A stretch of 64,000 nt of DNA, from contig NC_047095.1 of assembly GCF_902459505.1 (NCBI RefSeq), forward strand, positions 114,515,380 through 114,579,379, read 5' to 3'. Each line of letters begins with the position of its first letter. Position 1 is the first letter of the stretch. The notes under the pieces are model-generated. The model was not told where the DNA came from, made no database searches, and worked only from the letters and a program-made list of their open reading frames with translations. This DNA is from Geotrypetes seraphini. Lineage: Eukaryota > Chordata > Amphibia > Gymnophiona > Dermophiidae. Shown here piece after piece: positions 29,997-40,011 of the stretch. A program made the position numbers and the translations under genes.

Positions 29997-30149
29997 TCCC
30001 CTCCTTTTTACAAAACTGCGCTAGCGTTTATTATTGCTGATTGCAGCGGTAGCAGCTCCGACACTCATAGAATTCCTATGAGCGTTGGAGCTGCTACTGC
30101 CGTGGCTTTCGCTAACAAAACGCTAGCATGGTTTTTGTAAAGGGTGGGG
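29997..30149. mobile_element. Palindromic MITE (CTCATAGAATTCCTATGAGC family), copy 1
   Basis: Ends CTCCCCTCCTTTTTACAAAA and TTTTTGTAAAGGGTGGGG; centre is the perfect palindrome CTCATAGAATTCCTATGAGC. Relatives: 35469-35621, 51785-51897, 63687-63825. Confidence 0.7.
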
Positions 30150-30765
30150 TGGGGGGGGTAATTTTGCTTCAGTCCATGTGTTTTTTGTCACTGTTCCTGT
30201 CCCCGCCGCTTCCTCAGGGGAAGATAGTCCAGGCATCCTCCAGATTCTCTGTGAAAAAATGTTTTCTGATGTTACTCCTCTGCAGTCTCAGTTCATGTTC
30301 TTGAGCGCCACCGCCAGTGGCATCGTAAAGGTGGGGCAGGCCACCCCATGTGCCGTCTTTGCGGGGGGGGGGGGGCTCTTCTCTGACCCCTCCCCCACCC
30401 ACCCCGCATACCTCTTTAAAGCAGCGGAGAAGAGGAAGGTTGCTCGGCACAGCTAGGCCACTGATTACCTACCACCTCTTCTCTGAAAAAGATGTTTGTA
30501 CATTAATACATTTCAAGTATTTAAACACTTGTATATTTGTTGTCTGATCATTTTATTGTTACTGCTGAGTTGGTCCTTACTGCTTCCTCTCTTTGGTTTT
30601 TTTCCTACCTCCATTTCCTCCCCTTCCCCCCCCAGGTCTCATTTCCACTTTTTTCATGCTCTTTGCCTTTCCTCCCTTATATCTGAACCGATCCTTTTGT
30701 TCCATCTCTTTCTCCTTGTGTTTCCACTGCTTTCTTATCTATGCCTAGATTTCATTCCCCCTTCT
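30150..30765. other. No recognised gene; start of a pyrimidine-rich tract
   Basis: 30150-30480 is unassigned. From about 30560 the plus strand is strongly C/T-rich and continues, interrupted by LINE insertions, to about 32270. Confidence 0.35.
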
Positions 30766-30767
30766 TC

Positions 30768-31168
30768 CCTTGAGAAGAGGAGGCTGCGAGGGGACATGAT
30801 CGAGACGTTCAAAATGCTGAAAGGCATCGATAAAATAGAGCAGGAAAATAAATTATTTACATTGTCCAACGCGACACAGACAAGAGGACATGGTTTGAAG
30901 CTAAGGGGGGACAAGTCCAGGACAAATGTCAGGAAGTTCTGTTTTACGCAGCGAGTGGTAGACGCCTGGAATGCTCTCCCAAAGGAGGTTATTAAGGAAT
31001 CCACTGTGCTGGGATTCAAAGGCAAATTAGATGCATATCTCCTTACGAGAGGCATAGAGGGATATGGGTGACTAAAACTACATCAGGTGTATATCCCTCC
31101 GCGTGTGCGGATCGCCGGACTCGATGGACCATGGGTCTGATCCGGAGATGGCAGTTCTTATGTTCCCC
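30768..31168 (+). mobile_element. CR1 LINE 3' end
   Basis: Translation gives LEKRRLRGDMIETFKMLKGI, KLRGDKSRTNVRKFCFTQRV and AWNALPKEVIKESTVLGFKG, then a 3' UTR with GGACTCGATGGACCATGGGT and GCAGTTCTTATGTT. 5'-truncated. Confidence 0.85.
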
Positions 31169-31321
31169 TTTTCACCTTTCAGCTACTTACCATTTTTTCA
31201 AATTCCCACTCTTACTTCCTTAGTCCTCCTATTCCCTACCTGTCTGACTCATTCTTATCTCCTGTCTTTCATCCTCTGTACTCATCCCCTTCCTAGCTGT
31301 ATTTACCTTCTCTTGCTTCTC

Positions 31322-31742
31322 ATAACATAACATAACATTATACTTATAGACTGCGTTACCAAAAAGTTCTATGTGGTTTACAAAAGATTATAAACATTAC
31401 ACATAATCGTATATTTGATTGAGTCAGCTAGTCAGGTATTTGGAGAAAAGATAGGTTTTCTAAAATGTCTGTAAGAAACAGCTGTGAGCAATTCTTTTTC
31501 ATTAGAAGCTGACTGAGATGCTAAAGAGTGATTTAGGAATTTCTTGTTTTTACAACCTTTTACAGAAGGGAAATTAAACAGAGCATGAGTTTTTCTACTG
31601 CATTTGTGCGTAGCTATGGCAAAACTATTAGCCAGATAATTAGGGGCTGCACCATATAAAACCTTGTAACAAAAACAGCCCAGCTTGAACCATACCCGAG
31701 CTTCCACCGGCAACCAATGCAATTCGCAATAAAATAACGTAA
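31322..31742 (-). mobile_element. L2-like LINE 3' end
   Basis: Minus-strand 31432-31722 encodes HWLPVEARVWFKLGCFCYKV and LYGAAPNYLANSF. The 3' end at the left carries a tandem CATAA-type tail (31320-31340). Confidence 0.75.
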
Positions 31743-32733
31743 CATGATCATCTGCTCACCAGCCCGCCCACCCCAGTTCTTTCCTGCCACTCATCTCTTC
31801 TGTAACTCTTGTCCAATTCTCCTTTCTACCTTCCCCAATTCCTTCCTCTCTCATCTCCTTCAAAAACCTATTCCCTTCCTTTCTCCCTTCCCCCTCTCCA
31901 TTGCAATTGCCTCTCAACCCTCCGGGTCCTTCAAGCTATCTTCTCCGTCAATATTTTTGTACTCGGTCTCACAGTTTTAATCGTTCCCTCATTTAATAAC
32001 CCTAGTCCCCATTGTCCTAATTCTATAAAAATGATTTCTACTCCCCGTTTATCCACCCCACTAGGTTCCTTAGTCCTCATTCATTCTCAATACCCAAGCT
32101 AGTCTTCAAGATTGTCTTCTGGTATCCACCAAATTCTATAGTCTCTGCCCAAATGACTCCCTGCAATTTCTACCCTCATACTTCTCTCACTGTTCTTCAA
32201 CATCCAGTGCCCCCACTGATCCCCCATACCACCGTCTCTCTTGCACTAACATTCGCTGTCCTTCTCTGTCATCTCAACATATGAACCAAATGAGGCACTG
32301 GCTCAGGGTGCCAAAATCCTAGTCTAGCTTATCTCCTCTCTTCCTTCCCTCTGCCTACAGTTCAGTATAAGAGGGAGGGAAGAGAGGAAAGATACCGAAT
32401 TGGGATTTTGGCACTCTTTATCACCAGTGTGTGTGTATGGGAGGGGAGAGGAGGGGGTTGCTCGAGAGAAAGAAAGAGATACTGAAGTATGAATTGGGGA
32501 AGAGAGTTGAGGGAGAGATACTGGATCGGGGTGTGGGGCACGAGTGCCGATGCAAAACTGGCTCCGGATGCCACAGTCCCTTGAGTTGATCCTGCTCCTT
32601 CTGTCCAGTTTTCATTTACTCTGCCTTTTCTCTTCCTTTCCCCATCATAATTCCATGTGCCCTTCCCTTTTCACCTCCCTCTGCATATGCTTTTGCTCCC
32701 TCCACATCCATGGAAAAACTTGAGGGAAGGGTA
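31743..32733. other. No gene; pyrimidine-rich sequence
   Basis: Continuation of the C/T-rich tract up to about 32270, then purine-rich, low-complexity sequence to 32520. Open frames here are compositional. Confidence 0.35.
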
Positions 32734-32904
32734 AGGTTACCATAAGGCTCCAGAAAAAAGGGGACGGATTGAGACATCCGGGTTTTACTTCCATTGAAAG
32801 CAACCAAGATGTCTCAATCTGTTCTCCTTACTTCCATTGCTTTCAATGGAAGTAAAACCCGGATGTCTCAATCTGTCCCTTTTTTCTGGAGCCATATGGT
32901 AACA
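32734..32904. mobile_element. Palindromic MITE
   Basis: Both halves contain GGCTCCAGAAAAAAGG, GACATCCGGGTTTTACTTCC and TCCATTGAAAG in inverted order, with ends GGTTACCAT and ATGGTAAC. Confidence 0.8.
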
Positions 32905-33610
32905 CTAGGTAAGGGGAGCAGGGGCTCCTTCGTGTTAGCCCTTATTTTCTTCTCTCTGGCTGCATCTACTCTTTCTGGCACCCCCTTAAGGAGTTTGGGT
33001 GGGGAAGTTCTGCAAGGGTTACCCTTCTTTTCTCCCACGCTTTCTCTGGGGCGTACGCTGACCGTTTCCCCTGACCTGACCTCTCAGCCTTCCTCAGCTC
33101 TAACCTACAGAGCTCTGACACGTTTCCCGCAGCTTATTAAACAGGGAAGAGGCGGGGAAAGACAGCTGGCCAAAGTTCAAGGAAGTTGCAGCTCGGTTTG
33201 AGTTTCCTAGCAGCCCAAGGGAGCCGTGGAAATCTGATCACCTGGGTAAGAACTCGAGAGGGACAAGTAGATCCACCCCACACTAGCAAAGTTTGAAAAG
33301 GCAACAGCTGGTGTTAGTTATTGGATTATTGTGAGTTAGACACAGAACAAGGACAGGAAAAGAGAGGAGGGAAGGGAGGGGGGACATATCTCCTACCAGT
33401 TCTATGAAAAGTCTTAACAGAAATCCTATAATGCGATAACAGAAGAAAGGGAAGCAGGTCTTTACACAGATTCAGATAACAGTTTTAAACTGTACTTCTT
33501 GCCAAGGTGCTCCGTTTAGACATTAAAACAAAAGAAAAGATGGAATGTGATTATTTACAAAGTTATAGTAACAACGGTAAAATAATATTACTCTATGCGT
33601 TGGGATAGAT
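32905..33610. other. Non-repetitive stretch with a donor-like site
   Basis: 32940-33250 matches no other part of the window, is moderately GC-rich and ends CTGATCACCTGG followed by GTAAGAACTC, a good donor. It could be an alternative untranslated exon of a + strand gene. A purine run at 33345-33382 follows. No coding frame. Confidence 0.25.
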
Positions 33611-33979
33611 CAGTGGTCTCCAACTCCAACCCTTTGCAGGGCCACATTTTGGATTTGTAGGTACTTGGAGTGCCTCAGAAAAAAAATAGTTAATGTCTTA
33701 TTAAAGAAATGACAATTTTGCATGAGGTAAAACTCTTTATTTTATTTAATTCAATTTCTATCCCATCCTCCCAGTAGCTCAGAATGGGTTGCAAGGTTTA
33801 TAGTTTATAAATATTTCCTTTTGGCTAAGTCCTAATAATAATATTGTAATTTATAGCTAGAGACATAGGATCAAGAAACTTTTATTTTGCTTTTGTGATT
33901 ATGATAAACGTATTGAGGGCCTCAAAATAGTACTTGGCGGGCCGCATGTGGCCCCCGGGCCGTGAGTTTGAGACCACTG
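33611..33979. mobile_element. hAT element, short relative of the one at 15032
   Basis: Ends CAGTGGTCTCCAACTCC and GAGTTTGAGACCACTG; flanks GGATAGAT and GGATAGAG match at 7 of 8. Shares GGCCACATTTTGGATTTGTA and AATAGTTAATGTCTTATTAA with 15060-15125. A SINE tail scrap lies at about 33740-33800. Confidence 0.8.
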
Positions 33980-34017
33980 GGATAGAGGGTACTATACCAA
34001 TCGGTAATCCTATAGAG

Positions 34018-34217
34018 CAGGGGTATCCAACCTGCAGCCCTATGAAGTATTTTGTGCGGCCCCGGTCGAGGGCAATGCAGTGTTTTCCTCTGCTGCCCCC
34101 AGGTGTTTACCATCTTGTCAGCTCCCTCCTCTGTCTTGCTGCAGCATTTGTGTGACCCCCAGAAACATTTTTTTCGGCCAGTGCAGCCCAGGGAAGCCAA
34201 AAGGTTGGACACCCCTG
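34018..34217. mobile_element. hAT MITE, 200 bp, perfect target duplication
   Basis: Ends CAGGGGTATCCAACCT and AGGTTGGACACCCCTG, with CTATAGAG on both sides (34010-34017 and 34218-34225). Confidence 0.85.
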
Positions 34218-34689
34218 CTATAGAGTACGTATGACGGTGTAAGGACCTGTGTCTTTCGCGTTGTGCGTGTAAGAGCAGGACTTTTACATGTACACATGTC
34301 TTATACGATGACCGTGACAGAGAAAGGGGGATTGAGCAATTGTAATCTTATCCCATCTGTGGCCTGCATTCTTGTTGATGATTTTTTTTTTTTTTTTAAT
34401 ATGTGACACATGTTTGTTTCTCTCAGAGAAATATATATGACTTACCAGATGGTTCTTAATTCCTCACACTACCCTCTGAAAATATTTATTTTATAATTTT
34501 AATATTTAGCAGTAGCTGAGGATAAAATTTGTCTTGGGGTAAACAACATCCTGAGCCAGCCTTTCCCCAACACACTTTTAGGTTATTCTTGGGTGTACCT
34601 TAAGTCTCTGTTCTGCACCCTTTCCTTGGCTCTCTCCCCATTCTTTCTCTTTGTGATCTGCAACAGTCCAAACTGATACTGCCTCTTGC
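34218..34689. other. No recognised feature
   Basis: AT-rich unassigned sequence with a poly-T run at about 34383-34399. Confidence 0.35.
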
Positions 34690-34945
34690 CACAGGATGTG
34701 GTAAGAGCGAATCGCGTAGCTGGTTTTAAGAAAGGTTTGGACAAGTTCCTTGAGGAAAAGTCCATAGTCTGTTATTGAGAAAGACATTTGCCCTATATTG
34801 GTAGCATGGAATATTGCTACTCCTTGGGTTTTGGCCAGGTACTAGTGACCTGGATTGGCCACCGTGAGAACAGGCTACTGGGCTTGATGGGCCATTGGTC
34901 TGACTCAGTAAGGCTATTCTTATTTTCTTATGTCCCATTGATACC
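34690..34945 (+). mobile_element. CR1-clade LINE 3' end
   Basis: GTTTTAAGAAAGGTTTGGAC (GFKKGLDKFL) is followed by a 3' UTR ending GGGCTTGATGGGCCATTGGT, CTGACTCAGTAAGGC, TTCTTATTTTCTTATG. An older subfamily than the 10-kb copy. Confidence 0.7.
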
Positions 34946-35020
34946 TTAAAGTTAAATTGGTCAAGACAGTGTCTTCCAGAGTGGTAGAAAGGGGAGAATA
35001 AGTAGCACTTTTTCCTCCTA

Positions 35021-35145
35021 ATCCAGGAGTGGGCAATCTTGGACCTCGAGGGCTGCAACCCAGTCTGGTTTACAGGATTTCCCTAATGATTATGCATTGG
35101 ATCTATTTGTATACAGTGGAAGTAGGGCATGCAAATAGATCTTAT
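35021..35145. repeat. hAT MITE (TTCAGGAT family), half copy
   Basis: GGGCAATCTTGGACCTCGAG and ATTTGTATACAGTGG-type core match the left half of the MITE at 52008; the right half is replaced by CR1 sequence. Confidence 0.55.
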
Positions 35146-35468
35146 AGAAACATCCAGTTGGCCCATCCGCAGCATCCGTTATCTCCTCCTCTTCCTACGA
35201 AATCCCACTTACCTGTCCCACACTTTCTTGAATTCAGACAGTCTTTGTCTCCACCACCTGGGAGACTGTTTCAAGCATCTACCACCCTTTCTATAAAAAA
35301 GTATTTCTTTAGATTACTCCTGAGCTTATCACCTCTTAACTTCATCCTATGCCCTCACTCAACTGAAAGAGACTCGCCTAATGTATTTATTCCACGTAGG
35401 TATTTAAATGTCTCTTTCATATCTCCTCTTCTGCTTTTCCTCCAAAGTATACATATTGAGATCTTTAA
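35146..35468 (-). mobile_element. Old CR1-clade LINE 3' part
   Basis: Minus-strand reading resembles KLRSNLKKYFFIERVVDAWN; the 3' UTR (CATCCAGTTGGCCCATCCGC) lies at the left. Diverged, no long open frame. Confidence 0.6.
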
Positions 35469-35621
35469 CCCCCCCCCCCCCTTTTTATGAACGCATAGCG
35501 CGGGTTTTAGCACCAGCAACGGCGATAACCGCTCCGACGCTCATAGAATTCCTATGAGCATCAGAGCAGATACCACCGCTGCCAATGCTAAATCCCATGC
35601 TATGCGTTCATAAAAGAGGGG
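35469..35621. mobile_element. Palindromic MITE (CTCATAGAATTCCTATGAGC family), copy 2
   Basis: Ends CCCCCCTTTTTATGAACGCA and TGCGTTCATAAAAGAGGGG with the centre CTCATAGAATTCCTATGAGC. Confidence 0.75.
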
Positions 35622-35911
35622 ATAAGTCTGTCCCTGTGTACCATATTCATTGGAGAAATCCTGAGAACCCGAGTAAGTCATAAATCTCAAGGACTAAGGT
35701 TCCTGCCCTTGTCCTATTTTCCTGAATTCTGAGTTATGTTGGAATCCTCTATCTCCTCCGCTGGGGCACAGCGAAAGCAATACTCCTTTCTCTGTAATAT
35801 CACCAAGATCTCTCTTGCTTTTTGAACCTACCACTCGTCCCATCTTTCTTTACCAGCCCCATAGACTATTGTACTCAGCTCCTCGCAGGTCTCCCAACTG
35901 TCATCATTACC
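35622..35911. other. No recognised feature
   Basis: Pyrimidine-biased unassigned sequence, possibly old CR1 sequence split by the MITE. Confidence 0.3.
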
Positions 35912-35919
35912 ATTTAGGG

Positions 35920-36597
35920 CAGTATCTCTCAAATTTTTTTACCTCTGGCACACTAAATGGAGCAAATGGTTTTCACGACACATTATAAAATTGCAAAACC
36001 AACAAAAAATTAAATTTGAGAGTTATTTAGTTAAAATTCTTTTAGCTAAGTCTGGGTAATTGTAACAACGGTGAAACTAAAGTGCATAGAATAGAATTGC
36101 TAATCAACGTGATGGAAGTGCTTGTTTTTGAGTGCAAATTAACTCAAAATGCGTCTCGGTAATCAACAAACAAACACGCATATCATCACCCACCATCTGC
36201 AGTCGTTCTCTTTTTCGATTTAATTTCTGTCAGAGATGAAAATCCAAGTTCGCAAAGATAAGAACCAAACAGTAACAAAGCCTTGATTTTTTTTTTTTTT
36301 TTTTTTTGAGGCTCAAGTCAGGATACCTACTGCAGAAAAAATAAAACTAAAATTACTTGTCATTAGTTTTCAAGGACATCATGTCAAAGAATGATGCTCG
36401 GCTGGGCGGTTGCATCCTTCACACACAGACGCTTGTAACATTGACAGACTCTTGCATACACAACACACATCATTTATTTTAGTGTATACTTAAGGGAATT
36501 TTTAAAAATAAAGGAAAATTCTGGAATCTCTCATGATACACCTGGAATCTCTTTGGGGCACACCATTGCGCCTTGGCACACAGTTTGAGAGACACTG
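35920..36597 (-). mobile_element. hAT (Charlie/ZBED-like) element, internally deleted
   Basis: Ends CAGTATCTCTCAAATT and CAGTTTGAGAGACACTG; exact 8-bp duplications ATTTAGGG at 35912-35919 and 36598-36605. On the minus strand, 36090-36270 retains a hAT transposase C-terminal stretch (NRKRERLQMVGDDMRVCLL, then HFELICTQKQ). Most of the transposase is gone, so it is non-autonomous. Confidence 0.8.
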
Positions 36598-36599
36598 AT

Positions 36600-36862
36600 T
36601 TAGGGTCAGATTAAGTAAACGGCACCACAATGTAGGCACTGAAAAGATCTGTGCTAGTGCTGAATGCCGATTCCCGTGCCTGAGGATATATATCTGCTGA
36701 AACCTGGTGTTCAAGTTGTACACGCAATCCACAAATTCTATAACACTGCGCCTAAATATTTGGAACGCCCCAGCCCTACCCTTTTAAGGTAATACAAGAC
36801 AATTTGGGTGCCTGCGTTACAGAATACTGCGTAAGACCAAATTAGTGCCAGTAAACATCAGT
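36600..36862. repeat. MITE-like repeat (CAGATTCAGTA family)
   Basis: Shares GCTGAAACCTGG, ACTGCGCCTAAATATTT and ATTAGTGCCAGT with 50695-51078. Confidence 0.5.
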
Positions 36863-36867
36863 AATTG

Positions 36868-37060
36868 AGAATGAAGCTAAGAGGTGATAGGTTCAGGAGT
36901 AATCTAAGGAAATACTTTTTTACAGAAAGGGTGATAGATGTGTGGAATGGTCTTCCGGTAGAGGTTGTGGAGACAGAGACTGTGTCTGATTTCAAGAAAG
37001 AGAAAGAGATAATGGTTACTGCGGATGGGCAGGCTGGATGGGTCATTTGACATATATCTG
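36868..37060 (+). mobile_element. CR1-clade LINE 3' end
   Basis: [40 protein letters not shown], then a 3' UTR with GCGGATGGGCAGGCTGGATG. Confidence 0.75.
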
Positions 37061-37168
37061 TTGTCCAGTGGGGTGCCGCAGGGCTCGGTGCTTGGACCCG
37101 TGCTCTTTAACATCTTTATAAACGATCTGGACATAGGTACGACGAGCGAGGTGATTAAATTTGCGGAC

Positions 37169-38957
37169 ATAAGAACATAAGAAATGCCTCTACTGGGTCA
37201 GACCTGAGGTCCATCGTGCCCAGCAGTCCGTTCACGCGGTGGCCCAACAGGTATAGGACCTGTGCAGTAATCCTCTATCTATACCCCTCTATTCCCTTTT
37301 CCAGGAGAAAGTTGTCCAATTCCCTCTTGAACCCCAGTACCGTACTCTGCCCTATCACGCCCTCTGGAAGCGCATTCCAGGTGTCCACCACACGCTGGGT
37401 AAAGAAGAACTTCCTAGCATTCATTCTGAATCTGTCTCCTTTCAACTTTTCTGAATGCCCTCTTGTTCTTTTATTTTTTGAAAGTGTGAAGAATCTGTCC
37501 CTCTCTACTCTCTCTATGCCCTTCATGATCTTGTAAGTCTCTATCATATCCCCTCTAAGTCTTCTCTTCTCCAGGGTAAAAAGTCCCAGTTTTTCCAATC
37601 TCTCAGCGTATGAAAGGTTTTCCATCCCTTTTATCAGACGTGTCGCTCTCCTCTGAACCCTTTCGAGTATCGCCATATCCTTCCTAAGGTACGGCGACCA
37701 ATATTGGACGCAGTACTCCAGATGCGGACGCACCATCGCTCGATACAATGGCAAGATAACTTCTTTCGTTCTGGTTGTAATACCCTTTTTGATGATGCCT
37801 AGCATTCTATTTGCCTTCTTAGCAGCCGCTGCGCACTGTGCCGACAGCTTCATTGTCAAGTCCACTATCACCCCCAGGTCCCTTTCTTGAGTACTCTCAT
37901 TTAAAAACATCCCTCCCATCGTATAGTTGTACCTCGGGTTTCTGTTTCCCACATGTAATACTTTACATTTCTCGACATTGAACTTCATCTGCCATCTCGT
38001 TGCCCATTCCTCTAGTTTGTTCAAGTCCCTTTGCAGTTTTTCACAGTCTTCTTTAGTCCGAGCTCTACTAAATAGTTTAGTGTCATCTGCAAATTTTATT
38101 ATCTCACACTTCGTCCCTGTTTCTAGATCATTTATGAATACATTAAATAGCAGCGGCCCTAGTACTGAGCCCTGTGGGACCCCACTCGTGACCTTTTTCC
38201 AGTCCGAGTAGTGGCCCTTCACTCCCACCCTCTGTCTCCTACCCGCCAACCAGCTTCTGATCCATTTATGTACATCTCCTTCCACCCCATGGTTCTTCAG
38301 TTTCCGGAGTAGGCGTTCATGGGGCACCTTGTCAAAGGCTTTTTGGAAATCAAGATATATGATGTCTATGGGGTCTCCGTTGTCCATCCGTTTGTTAATT
38401 CCTTCGAAGAAGTGCAATAAGTTAGTTAGGCATGATCTTCCCTTGCAGAACCCGTGTTGGCTGGTCATCAGCAATTCGTTTTTTTCAAAATGTTCATCAA
38501 TTTTTTCTTTTATCAGTGTTTCTGCCATTTTCCCCGGTACCGAGGTCAGACTCACCGGTCTGTAATTTCCTGGGTCACCTTTTGATCCCTTTTTAAAGAT
38601 GGGCGTAACATTGGCTATCTTCCAGTCCTCCGGGATCACGCCTGTTTTCAGGGATAGATTGCAAATTTGCTGCAGTAGTTCTGCTATCTCCTCTTTTAAT
38701 TCCTTCAGAACCCTTGGATGGATTCCGTCCGGACCCGGGGATTTGTCTGTTTTTAATTTATCTATCTGCCTGTGTACATCTTCAAGGCTCACTTCCATGG
38801 TTGTTAATTTTTCTGCCTGATTTCCATTGAAGAATTGTTCAGGTTCCGGAATGTTGGATGTGTCTTCGTTTGTAAATACAGATGAAAAGAACGCGTTAAG
38901 TCTTTCTGCCACTTCTTTCTCCTCCTTCACCACTCCCTTCTTGTCACCATCGTCCAG
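37169..38957 (-). mobile_element. CR1 LINE, young 5'-truncated copy inside another CR1
   Basis: The left (3') end has ATAAGAACATAAGAA; the right (5') truncation is at about 38957. The bordering GAC may be a 3-bp target duplication. Same subfamily as the copy at 9914-11303. Confidence 0.85.
37275..38933 (-). CDS. CR1 reverse transcriptase (LINE ORF2), uninterrupted 552-codon frame
   Basis: The longest LINE frame in the window. It covers the linker after the endonuclease (SPGPDGIHPRVLKEL at residues 65-79), VTPIFKKGSKGDPGNYRPVS (109-128), QHGFCKGRSCLTNLL (159-173), YLDFQKAFD with the first catalytic Asp (193-201), [11 protein letters not shown] (250-260), FADD (281-284) and the complete CR1 C-terminus. 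The apurinic endonuclease half and ORF1 are missing, so the copy cannot act alone. The lack of stops over 1.65 kb and close match to the 10-kb copy point to recent activity of this subfamily. Confidence 0.88.
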   Translation of the reverse strand: MVKEEKEVAERLNAFFSSVFTNEDTSNIPEPEQFFNGNQAEKLTTMEVSLEDVHRQIDKLKTDKSPGPDGIHPRVLKELKEEIAELLQQICNLSLKTGVIPEDWKIANVTPIFKKGSKGDPGNYRPVSLTSVPGKMAETLIKEKIDEHFEKNELLMTSQHGFCKGRSCLTNLLHFFEGINKRMDNGDPIDIIYLDFQKAFDKVPHERLLRKLKNHGVEGDVHKWIRSWLAGRRQRVGVKGHYSDWKKVTSGVPQGSVLGPLLFNVFINDLETGTKCEIIKFADDTKLFSRARTKEDCEKLQRDLNKLEEWATRWQMKFNVEKCKVLHVGNRNPRYNYTMGGMFLNESTQERDLGVIVDLTMKLSAQCAAAAKKANRMLGIIKKGITTRTKEVILPLYRAMVRPHLEYCVQYWSPYLRKDMAILERVQRRATRLIKGMENLSYAERLEKLGLFTLEKRRLRGDMIETYKIMKGIERVERDRFFTLSKNKRTRGHSEKLKGDRFRMNARKFFFTQRVVDTWNALPEGVIGQSTVLGFKRELDNFLLEKGIEGYR

Positions 38958-38965
38958 CAGACGAT

Positions 38966-39766
38966 ATGAAGTTATTCGGAGTAGTGAAGATGCAGGGGGA
39001 TTGTGAAGATCTGCAACGTGACATAATCAGGCTCCAGGAATGGGCATCGACATGGCAGATGAGGTTCAACGTGGATAAGTGTAAAGTGATGCATGTCGGT
39101 AACAAAAATCTCATGCACGAATACAGGATGTCCAGGGCGGTACTTGGAGAGACCTCTCAAGAAAGGGACTTGGGAGTTCTGATCGACAAGTCGATGAAGC
39201 TGTCTGCGCAATGTGCGGCGGCAGCAAAAAGGGCGAACAGAATGCTAGGAATGATAAAGAAGGGGATCATGAACAGATCAGAGAATGTTATCATGCTACT
39301 GTACCGGGCCATGGTGCGCCCTCACTTGGAGTACTTCGTCCAGCACTGGCCGCCGTACATGAAGAAGGACAGGGTACTACTCGAAAGGGTCCAGAGAAGA
39401 GCGACTAAAATGGTTAAGGGGCTGGAGGAGTTGCCGTACAGTGAGAGATTAGAGAAGCTGGGTCTCTTCTCCCTTGAAAAGAGGAAACTGAGAGGGGACA
39501 TGATTGAAACATTCAAGATAATGAAGGGAATAGACTTAGTAAATAGAGACAGGTTGTTCACCTTCTTCAAGGTAGGAAGAACGAGAGGGCACTCTCTAAA
39601 ATTGAAAGGGGATAGATTCTGTACGAGCATAAGGAAGTTCTTCTTCACCCAGAGAGTGGTAGAAAACTGGAACGCTCTTCCGGAGTCTGTCATAGGGAAA
39701 AACACCCTCCAGGGATTCAAGACAAAGTTAGACAAGTTCCTGCTGAACCGGAATGTACTCAGGTAG
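38966..39766 (+). CDS. CR1 RT C-terminal region of the host CR1 copy
   Basis: A 266-codon frame starting just after the insertion point: LQEWASTWQMRFNVDKCKVM, the thumb-like CAAAAKRANRMLGMIKKGI, RAMVRPHLEYFVQHW and KFFFTQRVVENWNALPESVI. Open but headless. Differs from the inserted copy at many residues, so it is a different CR1 subfamily. Confidence 0.8.
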   Translation: MKLFGVVKMQGDCEDLQRDIIRLQEWASTWQMRFNVDKCKVMHVGNKNLMHEYRMSRAVLGETSQERDLGVLIDKSMKLSAQCAAAAKRANRMLGMIKKGIMNRSENVIMLLYRAMVRPHLEYFVQHWPPYMKKDRVLLERVQRRATKMVKGLEELPYSERLEKLGLFSLEKRKLRGDMIETFKIMKGIDLVNRDRLFTFFKVGRTRGHSLKLKGDRFCTSIRKFFFTQRVVENWNALPESVIGKNTLQGFKTKLDKFLLNRNVLR

Positions 39767-39904
39767 GGCTATTCTCGGTTAGGGTGCTGGTCTTTGACCA
39801 GAGGGCCGCTGCATGAGCGGACTGCTGGACACGACGGACCAATGGTCTGACCTAGCAGCGGCAATTCTTATGTTCTTATGTTTCTATAACCATAAAGCTC
39901 TATG

Positions 39905-40011
39905 ACCTCACAATGCAGGTGTAAAGAGCCTTAGCCTATAGGAAGAGGAGGAGATAGTGGGTGCTGCGGATGGGCAGACTGGATGGGCCATTTGGCCTTT
40001 ATCTGCCATCA
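39905..40011 (+). repeat. CR1-clade 3' UTR fragment
   Basis: GTGCTGCGGATGGGCAGACT, GGATGGGCCATTTGGCCTTT and ATCTGCCATCA: the untranslated tail also seen after 36868-37060. The Helitron begins inside it. Confidence 0.65.

Larger units (their letters stand above)
37061..39890 (+). mobile_element. CR1 LINE, second subfamily, split by an inverted CR1
   Basis: The left piece encodes [20 protein letters not shown] and ends in KFAD; the right piece starts at the second Asp with DMKLFGVVK. The insertion thus falls within the catalytic FADD codons. The two pieces rejoin cleanly on the same strand, which fixes the order of events. The 3' UTR (GCATGAGCGGACTGCTGGAC, TTCTTATGTTCTTATGTTTC) ends at about 39885. 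Confidence 0.85.
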
